Positions 22,461 to 30,114 of a stretch of 30,114 nucleotides of DNA are shown here, one piece after another; position 1 is the first letter of the stretch; each line of letters begins with the position of its first letter. This DNA comes from an uncultured Eubacterium sp. (lineage in GTDB: Bacteria > Bacillota > Clostridia > Oscillospirales > Acutalibacteraceae): NCBI GenBank assembly GCA_910584985.1, contig CAJUDJ010000020.1, forward strand, positions 1-30,114, written 5' to 3'. The translations under genes and the position numbers were made by a program. The notes beneath the pieces were generated by a model. That model did not search any database, was not told where the DNA came from, and saw only the letters and a list, made by a program, of their open reading frames with translations.

Positions 22461-23816
22461 TCAATAAATACCCTGCGCAATCATTGCGTCTGCAACCTTT
22501 TCAAAACCTGCAATATTTGCGCCGGCAACAAGATTATAGCCCAGTCCGTACTTTTCAGCGGCTTTAACGGAATCGGCATGTATATTAATCATCGCCTGAT
22601 GCAGCCTGCTGTCCACCTCTTCCGCAGTCCACTGCAGGCGCTGGCTGTTCTGGCTCATTTCAAGCCCGGAAACACATACGCCGCCTGCATTAACCGCTTT
22701 TGACGGTGCAACAATAATATTCTGATTTGCAATAAGATATTCAAGTGCATCTGCCGTGGTTGGCATATTGGATACTTCTATATAATATTTTACGCCGTTT
22801 TCGGCAAATTTCTTTGCATCTTCAAGATTTACCTCATTCTGCGTTGCACAGGGCATAATGATATCTGCATCCTCAGTCTCCCACGGTTTTCTGCCGGGAA
22901 TATATACGGCAGACGGAAATCTGTCGCTGTAATCCTGCACCCTGTCCCTGCCGCTTGCACGCATTTCAAGAAGATAATCAATCTTTTCTTCCGTGCAGAT
23001 ACCGTCCTTATCATAAACATAACCGTCCGGCCCGCTTATCGTGAGCGGAACTGCGCCAAGTGCATTAAGCTTCTTTATTGCACCCCATGCAACATTTCCG
23101 AAGCCGGAAAGCACCACACGCTTGCCCTTTATTGTGTCTTTTTCGTGCTTAAGCACCTCACACAAATAATAAACTGCACCGTATCCTGTTGCTTCCGGGC
23201 GGATAAGCGAACCGCCGAAGGATAAGCCCTTGCCTGTTATAACGCCGTTTTCAAACGCATCTTTTATCCGCTTGAACTGACCAAACAGGAAGCCTACCTC
23301 TCTTGCTCCAACGCCTATATCGCCTGCCGGCACATCAATATTCGGGCCGATATGACGGTACAGCTCCGTCATAAACGCCTGGCAGAAGCGCATAATCTCC
23401 GTTTTGCTTTTGCCCCTCGGATCAAAATCAGAACCGCCCTTTGCGCCGCCCATCGGAAGCCCTGTAAGCGAGTTCTTAAAGGTCTGTTCAAAACCAAGGA
23501 AATACATAATGCTTGAATTCACACTCGGATGAAAACGAAGCCCTCCCTTATACGGACCGATTGCAGAATTAAACTGAACACGGTAGCCCCTGTTCACCCT
23601 TGTTTTTCCTGCATCATCCGTCCATGCAATTCTGAATGTAATCAGCCTGTCAGGCTCAACCATTCTGCCCAGAATATCATCCTCAACATATTCAGGGTGC
23701 TGTTCAATCACCCTTTCAAGAGAACCCAGCACCTCTTTTACACACTGTATGTATTCCGGCTTGGCATTATCCCGTCTTTCAACAGTTTCTATAACACTTT
23801 TTATATATGTATTCAT
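22461..23816 (-). CDS. gdhA: NADP-type glutamate dehydrogenase
   Basis: A 451-residue hexameric-type GDH that interconverts 2-oxoglutarate plus ammonia and glutamate. Typical blocks are GPYKGGLRFHPSVN with the substrate lysine, FEQTFKNSLTGLPMGGAKGG with the catalytic lysine region, DFDPRGKS, PAGDIGVGAREVGFLFGQ and the Rossmann fold SGFGNVAWGAI. The length and sequence fit the class that commonly uses NADPH in anabolic ammonia assimilation; cofactor choice is inferred from family. GGGGG is upstream of the ATG. It is followed at 17 bases by the GH13 gene. A short inverted repeat ATATGGCAAA/TTTGCCATAT (23843-23852 and 23924-23933) flanks the upstream region, where the exact promoter is unclear (TATAAT at 23892-23887). 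Confidence 0.96.
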   Translation of the reverse strand: MNTYIKSVIETVERRDNAKPEYIQCVKEVLGSLERVIEQHPEYVEDDILGRMVEPDRLITFRIAWTDDAGKTRVNRGYRVQFNSAIGPYKGGLRFHPSVNSSIMYFLGFEQTFKNSLTGLPMGGAKGGSDFDPRGKSKTEIMRFCQAFMTELYRHIGPNIDVPAGDIGVGAREVGFLFGQFKRIKDAFENGVITGKGLSFGGSLIRPEATGYGAVYYLCEVLKHEKDTIKGKRVVLSGFGNVAWGAIKKLNALGAVPLTISGPDGYVYDKDGICTEEKIDYLLEMRASGRDRVQDYSDRFPSAVYIPGRKPWETEDADIIMPCATQNEVNLEDAKKFAENGVKYYIEVSNMPTTADALEYLIANQNIIVAPSKAVNAGGVCVSGLEMSQNSQRLQWTAEEVDSRLHQAMINIHADSVKAAEKYGLGYNLVAGANIAGFEKVADAMIAQGIY

Positions 23817-23950
23817 ATTGAACTTCCCCCTCAGCTTTAATTATATGGCAAAGAAAGGCTTTATTCTATGCACAATACTTATAATAATTATATCGTAATT
23901 TCGTGCAATTTGCCTAACAGATATTTGCCATATGTAAAAAAACGCATAAC

Positions 23951-23990
23951 AAAAGCCTTTCCGATGGGGCATCCAAACGGAAAGGCTTTT
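23951..23990 (-). terminator. Terminator of the GH63-metallophosphoesterase operon
   Basis: Perfect 13-bp arms AAAAGCCTTTCCG (23951-23963) and CGGAAAGGCTTTT (23978-23990), with T-runs on both sides; on the minus strand it follows the stop at 24004. Confidence 0.85.
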
Positions 23991-24003
23991 AAATGATTTG
24001 ATA

Positions 24004-25647
24004 TTAAATTAAGGAAAGAATAAGTGCAATTATGCCCCACACTGCCAGCCCGATTATGCCGAGCACAACAGCAGCAAGCAAAAGAACAAGAAAAATGAGA
24101 AGAATCAGCACAAACGGCCCTTTTCTGCTCTTTTTAACAGGATCGGCAAAAGCTTTTTCTGCTTCTTTTGCAGGTGCAGGATTGCTTTCATCATAAACAG
24201 GCTCGATTTTAAGCGTTGCCTGTGCATCGCATGGGCCGGAATTCCAAAGAAGCGGCTCAACAAGGCTTCTTACGCTTTCCGCACCTTTAATCACCTTGCC
24301 GATTGAAAAATGAATTGTATTCAGGAAGGAATCTATCACATTCAGAAATGCACAGGTGATTTTATATTCTCTGGTATCCGGGCCGTAAGGTGAATCGCCG
24401 CAGTAAAGATTCTGCACAAGCTCAAGTATAAAATCAACCACCTTATTATCGGCTATATCGGCTATATCGCTTTTTTTCAGCCCGCTTTCCTTTTTGCACA
24501 AGCGCCATATCTTTTTAAAGGTTAACTTATTCAGCCATTTGGCAGCCGGCTTTATCAGCCAGCCCATTTTCTTTACTTTATCACCCGGAACGGAAAAGGC
24601 ATCCGTCATTTCGGCAAGATGATCAATATCCGTTGCCGCAGCAGTAATTACCTCTCTGATCATGCCGAAGAAAAAGGATTTCATATATTCATCAAACGGT
24701 TTTCCGTTTGTATCCATCCCCGGAACATCTTTAATGATAATGGTATCTGTTCTGATTTCTCCGTTTGCAGGATCGAAAGTAACATTGCGCATTGCAGGCG
24801 GGCAGCCTATCATTGCACCGCAGGCAATATCATAAAACTTGTTTCCCTTTTCCGTGGTTATAACCGAAATATCATGCACATGGGTATGCCCTGTCAGCAT
24901 GCAGTGCAGCCCTGCATCGGCAAAAATTTCTCTTGTGGTTTCATGATTTCTCTGCATATCGCCCTTACCGATTATGGAATAGAACGGAGATGGCGAAATC
25001 ATTGGATGATGCGTCATGGCAATTACATACTGATCATTTTTATGTGCATCCGCAAGCTGTTCCATAATCCACTGCATACACGCATCGCTGTAACCTGAGC
25101 CTCTGCCCTCTTCCTTATCATTTGTATCATCATTCAGTGCAAACAGCCTGTAACCCGGTGCAAGCTGCACTACATAACAAAGTGATTCTTCAAAGGTGGC
25201 TATGGCTTCATTCGGGCCGAATTCGTAATACATATCCCACAAATCATGGCGGTTTTCAACTGCCGGAACCGTAATTTTGTTATCGCCGTCATATCCGTCA
25301 GCCACGCCGCCGTCCCTGAAATCATGGGTTGCGGTGATTACATAAACTCTTTTTCCCCTCTTTTTCAAATCACGCAGCATTTCAATGAATTCTTTATGGG
25401 ATTCTATTTCACCGTCCCGTGTGGTATCACCTGCAAGCACAACAATATCTGTTGATGTATCTTCACAAAGAATATCAAAGCCTGCCTTGATTACAAGATC
25501 GGAATCCCTGATTACCTTCTGGCTTTTGGCCTCTGCCTTTCTGTAAGCAGCACCTTTTGTGCCGCCCTTTCTTGAATAATAATGCAAATCCGTTATAAAT
25601 TGAATTTTCAGCGGCGCATTATTACTTCCGCTAAGCCTTGCTGCCAT
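24004..25647 (-). CDS. Metallophosphoesterase with C-terminal membrane anchor
   Basis: A 547-residue calcineurin-like phosphoesterase. Metal motifs in order are TDLHY (Asp20-x-His22), LAGDTT (Asp73), ATHDF (position 106-108, where the usual GNHE/D has Thr in place of Asn), MTHHP, and TGHTHVHD. The Asn-to-Thr change touches a metal-binding, substrate-orienting residue, so activity may be altered. The domain ends near 330; a helical region follows and the last 40 residues are two membrane helices after a basic stretch (VKKSRKGPF). There is no N-terminal signal, so the catalytic part is probably cytoplasmic and tail-anchored. GGAGG precedes the ATG. It starts 12 bases after the GH63-like gene. 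The substrate is unknown. Confidence 0.8.
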   Translation of the reverse strand: MAARLSGSNNAPLKIQFITDLHYYSRKGGTKGAAYRKAEAKSQKVIRDSDLVIKAGFDILCEDTSTDIVVLAGDTTRDGEIESHKEFIEMLRDLKKRGKRVYVITATHDFRDGGVADGYDGDNKITVPAVENRHDLWDMYYEFGPNEAIATFEESLCYVVQLAPGYRLFALNDDTNDKEEGRGSGYSDACMQWIMEQLADAHKNDQYVIAMTHHPMISPSPFYSIIGKGDMQRNHETTREIFADAGLHCMLTGHTHVHDISVITTEKGNKFYDIACGAMIGCPPAMRNVTFDPANGEIRTDTIIIKDVPGMDTNGKPFDEYMKSFFFGMIREVITAAATDIDHLAEMTDAFSVPGDKVKKMGWLIKPAAKWLNKLTFKKIWRLCKKESGLKKSDIADIADNKVVDFILELVQNLYCGDSPYGPDTREYKITCAFLNVIDSFLNTIHFSIGKVIKGAESVRSLVEPLLWNSGPCDAQATLKIEPVYDESNPAPAKEAEKAFADPVKKSRKGPFVLILLIFLVLLLAAVVLGIIGLAVWGIIALILSLI

Positions 25648-25659
25648 AATTAGCCCTCC

Positions 25660-28353
25660 TTAATTTATAGCGTTGATCTTAATTTCTCCGCACCCGACTG
25701 CTGCATCAAGTGTAATTTCAATGATTCCGCTGCCTCTGAGGCTGAAATCTGTTTTTTCATCATTCAAAAGCACTTCGTATTCATGTTCATCCGAAAGGCA
25801 AACAAGAATACCGTATTTTTCATTGCTGCCGCAATACCTGAATTTTATGTATGCACTGCTGCAATCTGCCTGCTGCTCGTCAAGCCACAAATCAAAACCG
25901 GTTGTAACCGTTCCCGGGCGGTAATATGCATTTGCCCACACACAGATCGGTGCGGAAAGCCCGCCGAAATTATGAAACCAGCCGCCACGCTGCGTTTCAA
26001 TGCCGAAGCATTCATAGGTGTTATAGGAAAAATCGGTTTCCTTTTTCCACATATTCAGTGCCGTGTTTGCTATCTCAAAGGCAAAATCCATATCGCCCAG
26101 ATCAAACATTGCCTTCCAGATAAACCACTGGTGCGACATCCACACATTTCCGTTCCAGTATCCGTCATCAAAATAATAGGATGCACTTCTGTCAACAGCA
26201 GAAATTCCGCTTTGACTCCACATTTCATTCGGGTTTTTAATATGGGAAAGCACTCTGCTTTTCCGTTCTCCCTCAGCGGCGCCTGCAATAAGCGGATAAA
26301 TACCGTCCATTCCCTTATTCATATTCTCGCCGTTTTCATTACGCAGAAAGCCTGTTATGGTATTGTTTTCATCATAAACTGTATAGGAATAATAGCCGGC
26401 TTCCTCATCCCAGCACAAATCATTCAGCGCCCTTGTGCATCTTCTGATATCCTCGGCAAAAAATTCGGCATCCTCTTTTCTGCCCATATCCTCGGCAATC
26501 ATTTTCATAATTTTAGCCGCAAGAATAATATGAGCGGTAGAAATGCATGGGCATATTCTGTTCATCATTTGCTTATCAATCATATAAACCTGCGCAGGAT
26601 AGTCGTCCATTCCCGAACAGGAATACCAGTAATCATAGGTTGTAAGCAGATTATTTTTGAACTTTCCTGTGGTCGAGCCCGGCGTTATGCCTGCAATATA
26701 GTTATAATATCTGCGCATTTTTTCATACAGCCCATAAAGCGCACTTCGGTTTCTGCTTTTCTTTACAAGTTCGGCATACTGCGCAAACTGTGTGGGCACA
26801 AGGCTGCCGTGCAGCAGAAATGCATAATCCAGATTATCCTCTTCGGAAAGATAGGTTTCAAGAATATACTGTGATTTTTCAATGCTGTATTCCAGCACAC
26901 CGATACCGATAATTCCGCTGTCCCAGGTATAAAAACTGTCCCATCTTTTGCCCGGGGTGAAATGCACAATATTTGCCCCGTGCTTATAAAGCGGATACAC
27001 AACATTTGTAAAAAGGGTTGCTTTCAGAATTTCAGTTGAAAGATCATATTTCCTGCCTGCTTCATTAAACAGCGAAATACCCTGTGTGTTTTCAGCTGCC
27101 CTTACAATATTTTCATATTCGGTTATATGAAGCGGTGCTTCCGTTCCTTTTGAAATAATCATATATTCCGTATGCTCTGCATTCGGCTCAATGAATATGG
27201 ATTTAATCAAGGTGTTGTGGAAAAAGCCGTCATCGCTTTTTTTATCCTTAAAGCTGCCGGAAAAGGTTCTTCTCAGCTCATCATATGTAGGATCACCGTT
27301 TGAAAGCCTGTTTGAAAGCGCATCCTCAAGACAGCCCGAATCAAGCGTTCTCTGCCTTGTAGCGGGATTATGCGTAAGCACACAGTATGTTTCACCTGTT
27401 TCGGGATAAGTAAGGCTGATTCTCTGCCCGTTTCCGAGAGCCTCTGTTTCAATCTGCGGAACAACAGCTCTTTCTTTCTGAACAACCTTTACTTTTTGTG
27501 CATCCTCTTTTTCGGTTACGGCAAAAAAGTCTATTTCAACCCCGTATGTGCCAAGGCTTTCCAGAATAAAGCCGCTTTCACTGCCGTTATAATCAAATAC
27601 TTCTGTTCGGAGTGCATCACTTTCAGGAAAAACAGCCTTTGTTCCGCAAAGCATAAATTCTGCATTGCCTTTGCCAACCGTTCTGTATCTTACGGTTATA
27701 ACAGGATCTTTAAACGCAGAAACATCGGCAATATAGGATACCCTGTCGCCCTTTTCAGCACCGAAGGGCTTTAAATTCAGGAAAGGCACATGGTAATTCT
27801 CGCACCTGTCACCAAGCCCAAAGCCGCCGCAGAAGCGGGAATCGGCAAACTGGCCCTTTTTCATTCCGTCTGTGTTCTGATTATCCCATGGGCGTGAAAC
27901 CGCATAGGTATATTCATAATAATCCGGTGCATTTATAAACAGGCATTTCTTGGGAAGCTCTGCCACACAGTAGGATACACTCGGATATTCAAGTGCCGAA
28001 AATGCATTGAGCACGCAGTTCTGCTTTAAATCTGTGTTGTTTACAAATCTGCATCTCATAAGATAGGCTTCGTCAGACATTTTTGAAAACGAAACATCCG
28101 CATAAATCTGATCCTTCCACAGAAGCTCATAACGATAGGAAAAGCAGGAATAATCCTCGGCACAGTGCCACAAATGGTAGCTGCTCGGTATTGTAACATT
28201 CGGTGCGGGAACAGAGGAATTCCACACGGTGGGATGCACAATAAAATCAAATCTTGCGCCTGTATCCGACTGCGAATCCACAATTCTTGAAATGCCCATA
28301 TATTTTTTTGAATACGGCCCCCACAGAGGCATTTTTCTTTCATTTTCAGCCAT
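25660..28353 (-). CDS. GH63-like (alpha/alpha)6 glycoside hydrolase
   Basis: An 897-residue protein. The first roughly 400 residues are beta-rich and unlike well-known domains. From about 425 an (alpha/alpha)6 barrel of the GH63/MGH1 type is seen. HFTPGKRWDSFYTWDSGI carries the WDSxF-type acid-containing block, CSGMDDYPAQ matches GMDNSPR, and YYFDDGYWNGNVWMSHQWFIWKAM and CFGIETQRGGWFHNFGGLS lie near the end where the base glutamate is expected. GH63 enzymes cleave alpha-glucosides or mannosylglycerate-like substrates; the exact one is unknown. No secretion signal is seen. AAAGGA lies nine bases before the ATG. Same operon as the metallophosphoesterase. Confidence 0.75.
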   Translation of the reverse strand: MAENERKMPLWGPYSKKYMGISRIVDSQSDTGARFDFIVHPTVWNSSVPAPNVTIPSSYHLWHCAEDYSCFSYRYELLWKDQIYADVSFSKMSDEAYLMRCRFVNNTDLKQNCVLNAFSALEYPSVSYCVAELPKKCLFINAPDYYEYTYAVSRPWDNQNTDGMKKGQFADSRFCGGFGLGDRCENYHVPFLNLKPFGAEKGDRVSYIADVSAFKDPVITVRYRTVGKGNAEFMLCGTKAVFPESDALRTEVFDYNGSESGFILESLGTYGVEIDFFAVTEKEDAQKVKVVQKERAVVPQIETEALGNGQRISLTYPETGETYCVLTHNPATRQRTLDSGCLEDALSNRLSNGDPTYDELRRTFSGSFKDKKSDDGFFHNTLIKSIFIEPNAEHTEYMIISKGTEAPLHITEYENIVRAAENTQGISLFNEAGRKYDLSTEILKATLFTNVVYPLYKHGANIVHFTPGKRWDSFYTWDSGIIGIGVLEYSIEKSQYILETYLSEEDNLDYAFLLHGSLVPTQFAQYAELVKKSRNRSALYGLYEKMRRYYNYIAGITPGSTTGKFKNNLLTTYDYWYSCSGMDDYPAQVYMIDKQMMNRICPCISTAHIILAAKIMKMIAEDMGRKEDAEFFAEDIRRCTRALNDLCWDEEAGYYSYTVYDENNTITGFLRNENGENMNKGMDGIYPLIAGAAEGERKSRVLSHIKNPNEMWSQSGISAVDRSASYYFDDGYWNGNVWMSHQWFIWKAMFDLGDMDFAFEIANTALNMWKKETDFSYNTYECFGIETQRGGWFHNFGGLSAPICVWANAYYRPGTVTTGFDLWLDEQQADCSSAYIKFRYCGSNEKYGILVCLSDEHEYEVLLNDEKTDFSLRGSGIIEITLDAAVGCGEIKINAIN

Positions 28354-28385
28354 TGTTTTTAGTCCTTTACTGCCTTTTTATTTGT

Positions 28386-28413
28386 ATTATACTTGATTGA
28401 AATCGTTTGTCAA
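28386..28413 (-). promoter_or_regulatory. Promoter of the GH63-like operon, with possible LacI-type site
   Basis: TTGACA (28413-28408), a 16-base spacer and TATAAT (28391-28386). The spacer holds TTGAAATCGTTT around a central CG, which resembles but does not fully match LacI/CcpA-type operators (one base off the cre consensus). Confidence 0.75.
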
Positions 28414-28445
28414 TAGAATATAGATTATGTTTATATTTTAGTATA

Positions 28446-28474
28446 TTGACAATTATCGGTCAATCCTTTATAAT
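28446..28474 (+). promoter_or_regulatory. Promoter of the MATE exporter leader
   Basis: TTGACA (28446-28451), a 17-base spacer and TATAAT (28469-28474), both perfect. The start of transcription should fall near 28481, some 140 bases before the coding start, leaving room for the structured leader. Confidence 0.9.
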
Positions 28475-28508
28475 GTTTTTTGCTGAAACGGCATTAAAGT
28501 AAATATTA

Positions 28509-28595
28509 GGTCATCGGAGAACACACAGCCGCAGCTGTGCTGTTGACAAAGATGTCGAGTGTGCTCGGTTATTTTTAATAATCGGGTGCTTTTTT
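28509..28595 (+). ncRNA. Candidate riboswitch/attenuator leader of the MATE gene
   Basis: Three helices can be drawn. P1 pairs 28517-28524 with 28559-28566 (GAGAACAC with GTGTGCTC, one mismatch). P2 pairs 28525-28529 with 28534-28538 around CGCA. P3 pairs 28543-28548 with 28553-28558 around AAGA. Together they form a compact three-way junction. P1 shares bases with the 5' arm of a terminator (28561-28573 with 28577-28589, 13 pairs with several G-U, then six T at 28590-28595). Forming P1 would therefore block the terminator and allow transcription into the exporter: an ON switch. I could not match it to purine, preQ1, TPP, fluoride, c-di-GMP, ZTP or guanidine (ykkC) aptamers. Folding was judged by eye only. 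Confidence 0.55.
28561..28595 (+). terminator. Intrinsic terminator inside the MATE leader
   Basis: Stem GTGCTCGGTTATT (28561-28573) with AATAATCGGGTGC (28577-28589), UUU loop, then six T. It stands 27 bases before the MATE start codon, so it must be bypassed for expression. Confidence 0.75.
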
Positions 28596-28621
28596 ATCTT
28601 TAATGAAAGGAAAAAGACAAA

Positions 28622-29950
28622 ATGAGAATACAGTTGTCGGATCATTTCGGTTATAAAAAACTTATCCGCTTTGTTCTTCCGTCTGTAGCGATGATGATTT
28701 TCACATCGATTTACAGCGTTGTGGACGGTTTTTTTGTTTCGAACTATGCGGGAAAAACACCGTTTGCCGCATTGAATTTAATCTATCCGCTGCTTATGAT
28801 GCTGGCTACGCTCGGCTTTATGATTGGCACAGGCGGCAGCGCCGTGGTTTCCAAAGCGCTTGGTGAAGGAAAAAAGGAAAAGGCAAACGAATATTTTTCC
28901 ATGTTGATTTATGCTTCCGTAATCGGCGGAATTGTAATAAGTGTCCTCGGATATATTTTTTTGGAGCCCATTGCAATTATGCTGGGTGCCGAAGGAGCAA
29001 TGCTTGATTACTGCCTGCTCTATGGGCGCATTCTGCTCGGTTCTCTCACAATGTTTATCCTTCAGAATGTGTTTCAGAGCTTTTTTGTAACCGCTGAAAA
29101 ACCGCATCTCGGGCTTGCCATTATCGTTGGTGCAGGGCTTGCAAATATTGTGCTGGATTATATACTTGTCGGCGTTTTAAAGCACGGTCTTGCCGGTGCG
29201 GCAGCCGCAACTGCTGCAAGCCAGATAATCGGCGGTCTTATCCCGATACTTTATTTCACCGGGAAAAACAACAGCCTGCTGCGGCTTGGGAAATGCCGTA
29301 TTTATGGGAAAGTGCTTCTTAAAACCTGCACAAACGGCTCCTCTGAGCTGATGACAACACTCTCCTCCTCGCTTGTAAATATGCTTTACAATGTGCAGCT
29401 TATGAAAACGGCAGGAGAAAACGGTATCGCCGCATACGGTGTAATTATGTATGTAAATTTTATATTTGTTGCCATTTTCATCGGCTATTCCATCGGAAGC
29501 GCACCCATTATCAGCTATAACTACGGCGCACAGCGGCACAAAGAACTGAAAGGGCTTTTGCGAAAAAGTCTTTTCATAACCGCTGTATGCGGCATTGTTT
29601 TAACCCTGTCTGCTCTTCTGTTGTCTGCTCCGCTTGCCAAAATATTCGTAGGCTATGATGAAGCTCTCCTGGAACTGACCTGTTCGGGATTCAGGCTTTT
29701 TTCCCTTTCGTTTGCAATTACAGGATTTAACATCTTTGCATCCTCCTTTTTTACTGCACTTGGGAACGGCTTTGTTTCTGCGACAATTTCCTTTACCCGC
29801 ACCCTGCTTTTCCAGATTGCCGCCGTTATGCTGCTGCCCCTTTTGTTCGGCATCGATGGCATCTGGATTTCCGCATTTGCCGCAGAAGCACTTGCAGTGC
29901 TTGTTGCCGCCGCTTTTGTTGCAGGAAACAGAAAGAAATACCGCTACTGA
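28622..29950 (+). CDS. MATE-family efflux transporter
   Basis: A 442-residue protein with 12 predicted membrane helices in two related halves, typical of the MATE (DinF/NorM-like) family that exports drugs or metabolites in exchange for Na+ or H+. Features are the opening LIRFVLPSVAMMIFTSIYSVVDGFFVSNYAGK, GTGGSAVVSKALGEGKKEKANEYFS after helix 2, ATAASQIIGG in helix 6 and the second-half copy GYSIGSAPIISYNYGAQRHKEL. AAAGGA lies ten bases before the ATG. It has its own strong promoter and a structured leader with a terminator, so expression is probably controlled by a small molecule that may also be its substrate. Confidence 0.93.
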   Translation: MRIQLSDHFGYKKLIRFVLPSVAMMIFTSIYSVVDGFFVSNYAGKTPFAALNLIYPLLMMLATLGFMIGTGGSAVVSKALGEGKKEKANEYFSMLIYASVIGGIVISVLGYIFLEPIAIMLGAEGAMLDYCLLYGRILLGSLTMFILQNVFQSFFVTAEKPHLGLAIIVGAGLANIVLDYILVGVLKHGLAGAAAATAASQIIGGLIPILYFTGKNNSLLRLGKCRIYGKVLLKTCTNGSSELMTTLSSSLVNMLYNVQLMKTAGENGIAAYGVIMYVNFIFVAIFIGYSIGSAPIISYNYGAQRHKELKGLLRKSLFITAVCGIVLTLSALLLSAPLAKIFVGYDEALLELTCSGFRLFSLSFAITGFNIFASSFFTALGNGFVSATISFTRTLLFQIAAVMLLPLLFGIDGIWISAFAAEALAVLVAAAFVAGNRKKYRY

Positions 29951-29957
29951 AAACAAA

Positions 29958-29989
29958 CATCTGCACGGCAAAATACAGCTGTGCAGATG
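29958..29989 (+). terminator. Hairpin behind the MATE gene
   Basis: Perfect 9-bp arms CATCTGCAC (29958-29966) and GTGCAGATG (29981-29989), eight bases after the stop codon. No clean T-run follows, so termination may be weak. Confidence 0.55.
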
Positions 29990-30013
29990 CAGAAAATAAT
30001 TTTAAAAAATCTC

Positions 30014-30042
30014 TTGACATATAAATAATTATTTGCTATTAT
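30014..30042 (+). promoter_or_regulatory. Promoter of the tRNA-Asn gene
   Basis: TTGACA (30014-30019), a 17-base spacer and TATTAT (30037-30042), 21 bases ahead of the mature tRNA 5' end. Confidence 0.8.
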
Positions 30043-30063
30043 ATTAAAGCACTTAAGAGATAT

Positions 30064-30114
30064 TCCTCTATAGCTCAGTCGGTAGAGCATGCGGCTGTTA
30101 ACCGCAGGGTCGTT
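30064..30114 (+). tRNA. tRNA-Asn(GTT), 5' part cut by window end
   Basis: Acceptor strand TCCTCTA, D arm GCTCAGTCGGTAGAGC, anticodon stem TGCGG/CCGCA with loop CTGTTAA (anticodon GTT at 30097-30099) and the variable region AGGGTC. The T arm and 3' end lie beyond the window. Confidence 0.95.

Noticed and set aside
25783..26874. Plus-strand frame of 363 residues opposite the GH63-like gene
   Set aside because: It has a cysteine- and histidine-rich composition, no start signals, and lies wholly inside a gene with clear motifs on the other strand.
28501..28600. Known riboswitch class (ykkC/guanidine, purine, preQ1, fluoride, TPP, c-di-GMP) in the MATE leader
   Set aside because: Fragments such as GGAGAACACAC recall ykkC, but the conserved 3' GGGA..AAAGCCCGGGAGA-like part is missing and no other class consensus fits, so no class is claimed.
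1..30114. CRISPR array
   Set aside because: No set of regularly spaced repeats of 25-40 bases and no cas genes were seen.

Overview
The window looks like a chromosomal segment of a low-to-mid GC Gram-positive bacterium, most likely a gut member of Clostridia (Oscillospiraceae/Ruminococcaceae-like). This is inferred from the Firmicutes-type order rimP-nusA-ylxR-ylxQ-infB-rbfA-nrnA-truB-ribF, the strong AGGAGG-type ribosome binding sites, the ECF biotin transporter and the carbohydrate gene content. The species cannot be named from the sequence alone.

Positions 1-3952 are the decayed right end of an integrative conjugative element of the Tn1549/CD1107 type, with its genes on the minus strand. 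Its backbone genes are broken: a truncated TrbL/VirB6-like gene, a frameshifted DUF3852 gene, the C-terminal stub of a VaFE/TQ-domain surface protein, and a frame-mixed DUF3846-like fragment. Among them are apparently intact cargo genes: a small HEPN-motif protein with its own promoter and terminator, a DUF4406/DUF7768-like protein, and a two-gene unit of a predicted R-S-E ADP-ribosyltransferase plus a 111-residue partner. The element appears to end at 3901-3952 in the 3' half of a tRNA-Arg(ACG), the expected mark of tyrosine-recombinase integration into a tRNA gene.

Positions 3953-5264 are a transition zone with small AT-rich unrecognised genes, one carrying an early in-frame stop, and an 18-bp inverted repeat. 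From 5264 to 8722 lie an SDR / GPH-type sugar symporter / small membrane protein operon and a bioY-DUF1284 operon with a clear BirA operator. A divergent PHP phosphoesterase / sensor kinase / response regulator operon occupies 8914-12127.

From 20533 down to 12207 runs one long minus-strand operon for transcription, translation and RNA maturation (rimP to ribF), closed by a HAD phosphatase. Behind its promoter lies a gdhA / GH13 alpha-glucosidase pair (20542-23816). A GH63-like glycosidase / membrane-tailed metallophosphoesterase pair follows (24004-28353). The right end has a MATE exporter preceded by a promoter, a compact three-way-junction-like leader and an intrinsic terminator, which together form a candidate riboswitch or attenuator of a class I cannot assign. 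The window closes with a promoter and the 5' part of a tRNA-Asn gene.

The most interesting signals are the structured leader of the MATE gene, the ADP-ribosyltransferase and HEPN cargo units, and the tRNA-derived element boundary.
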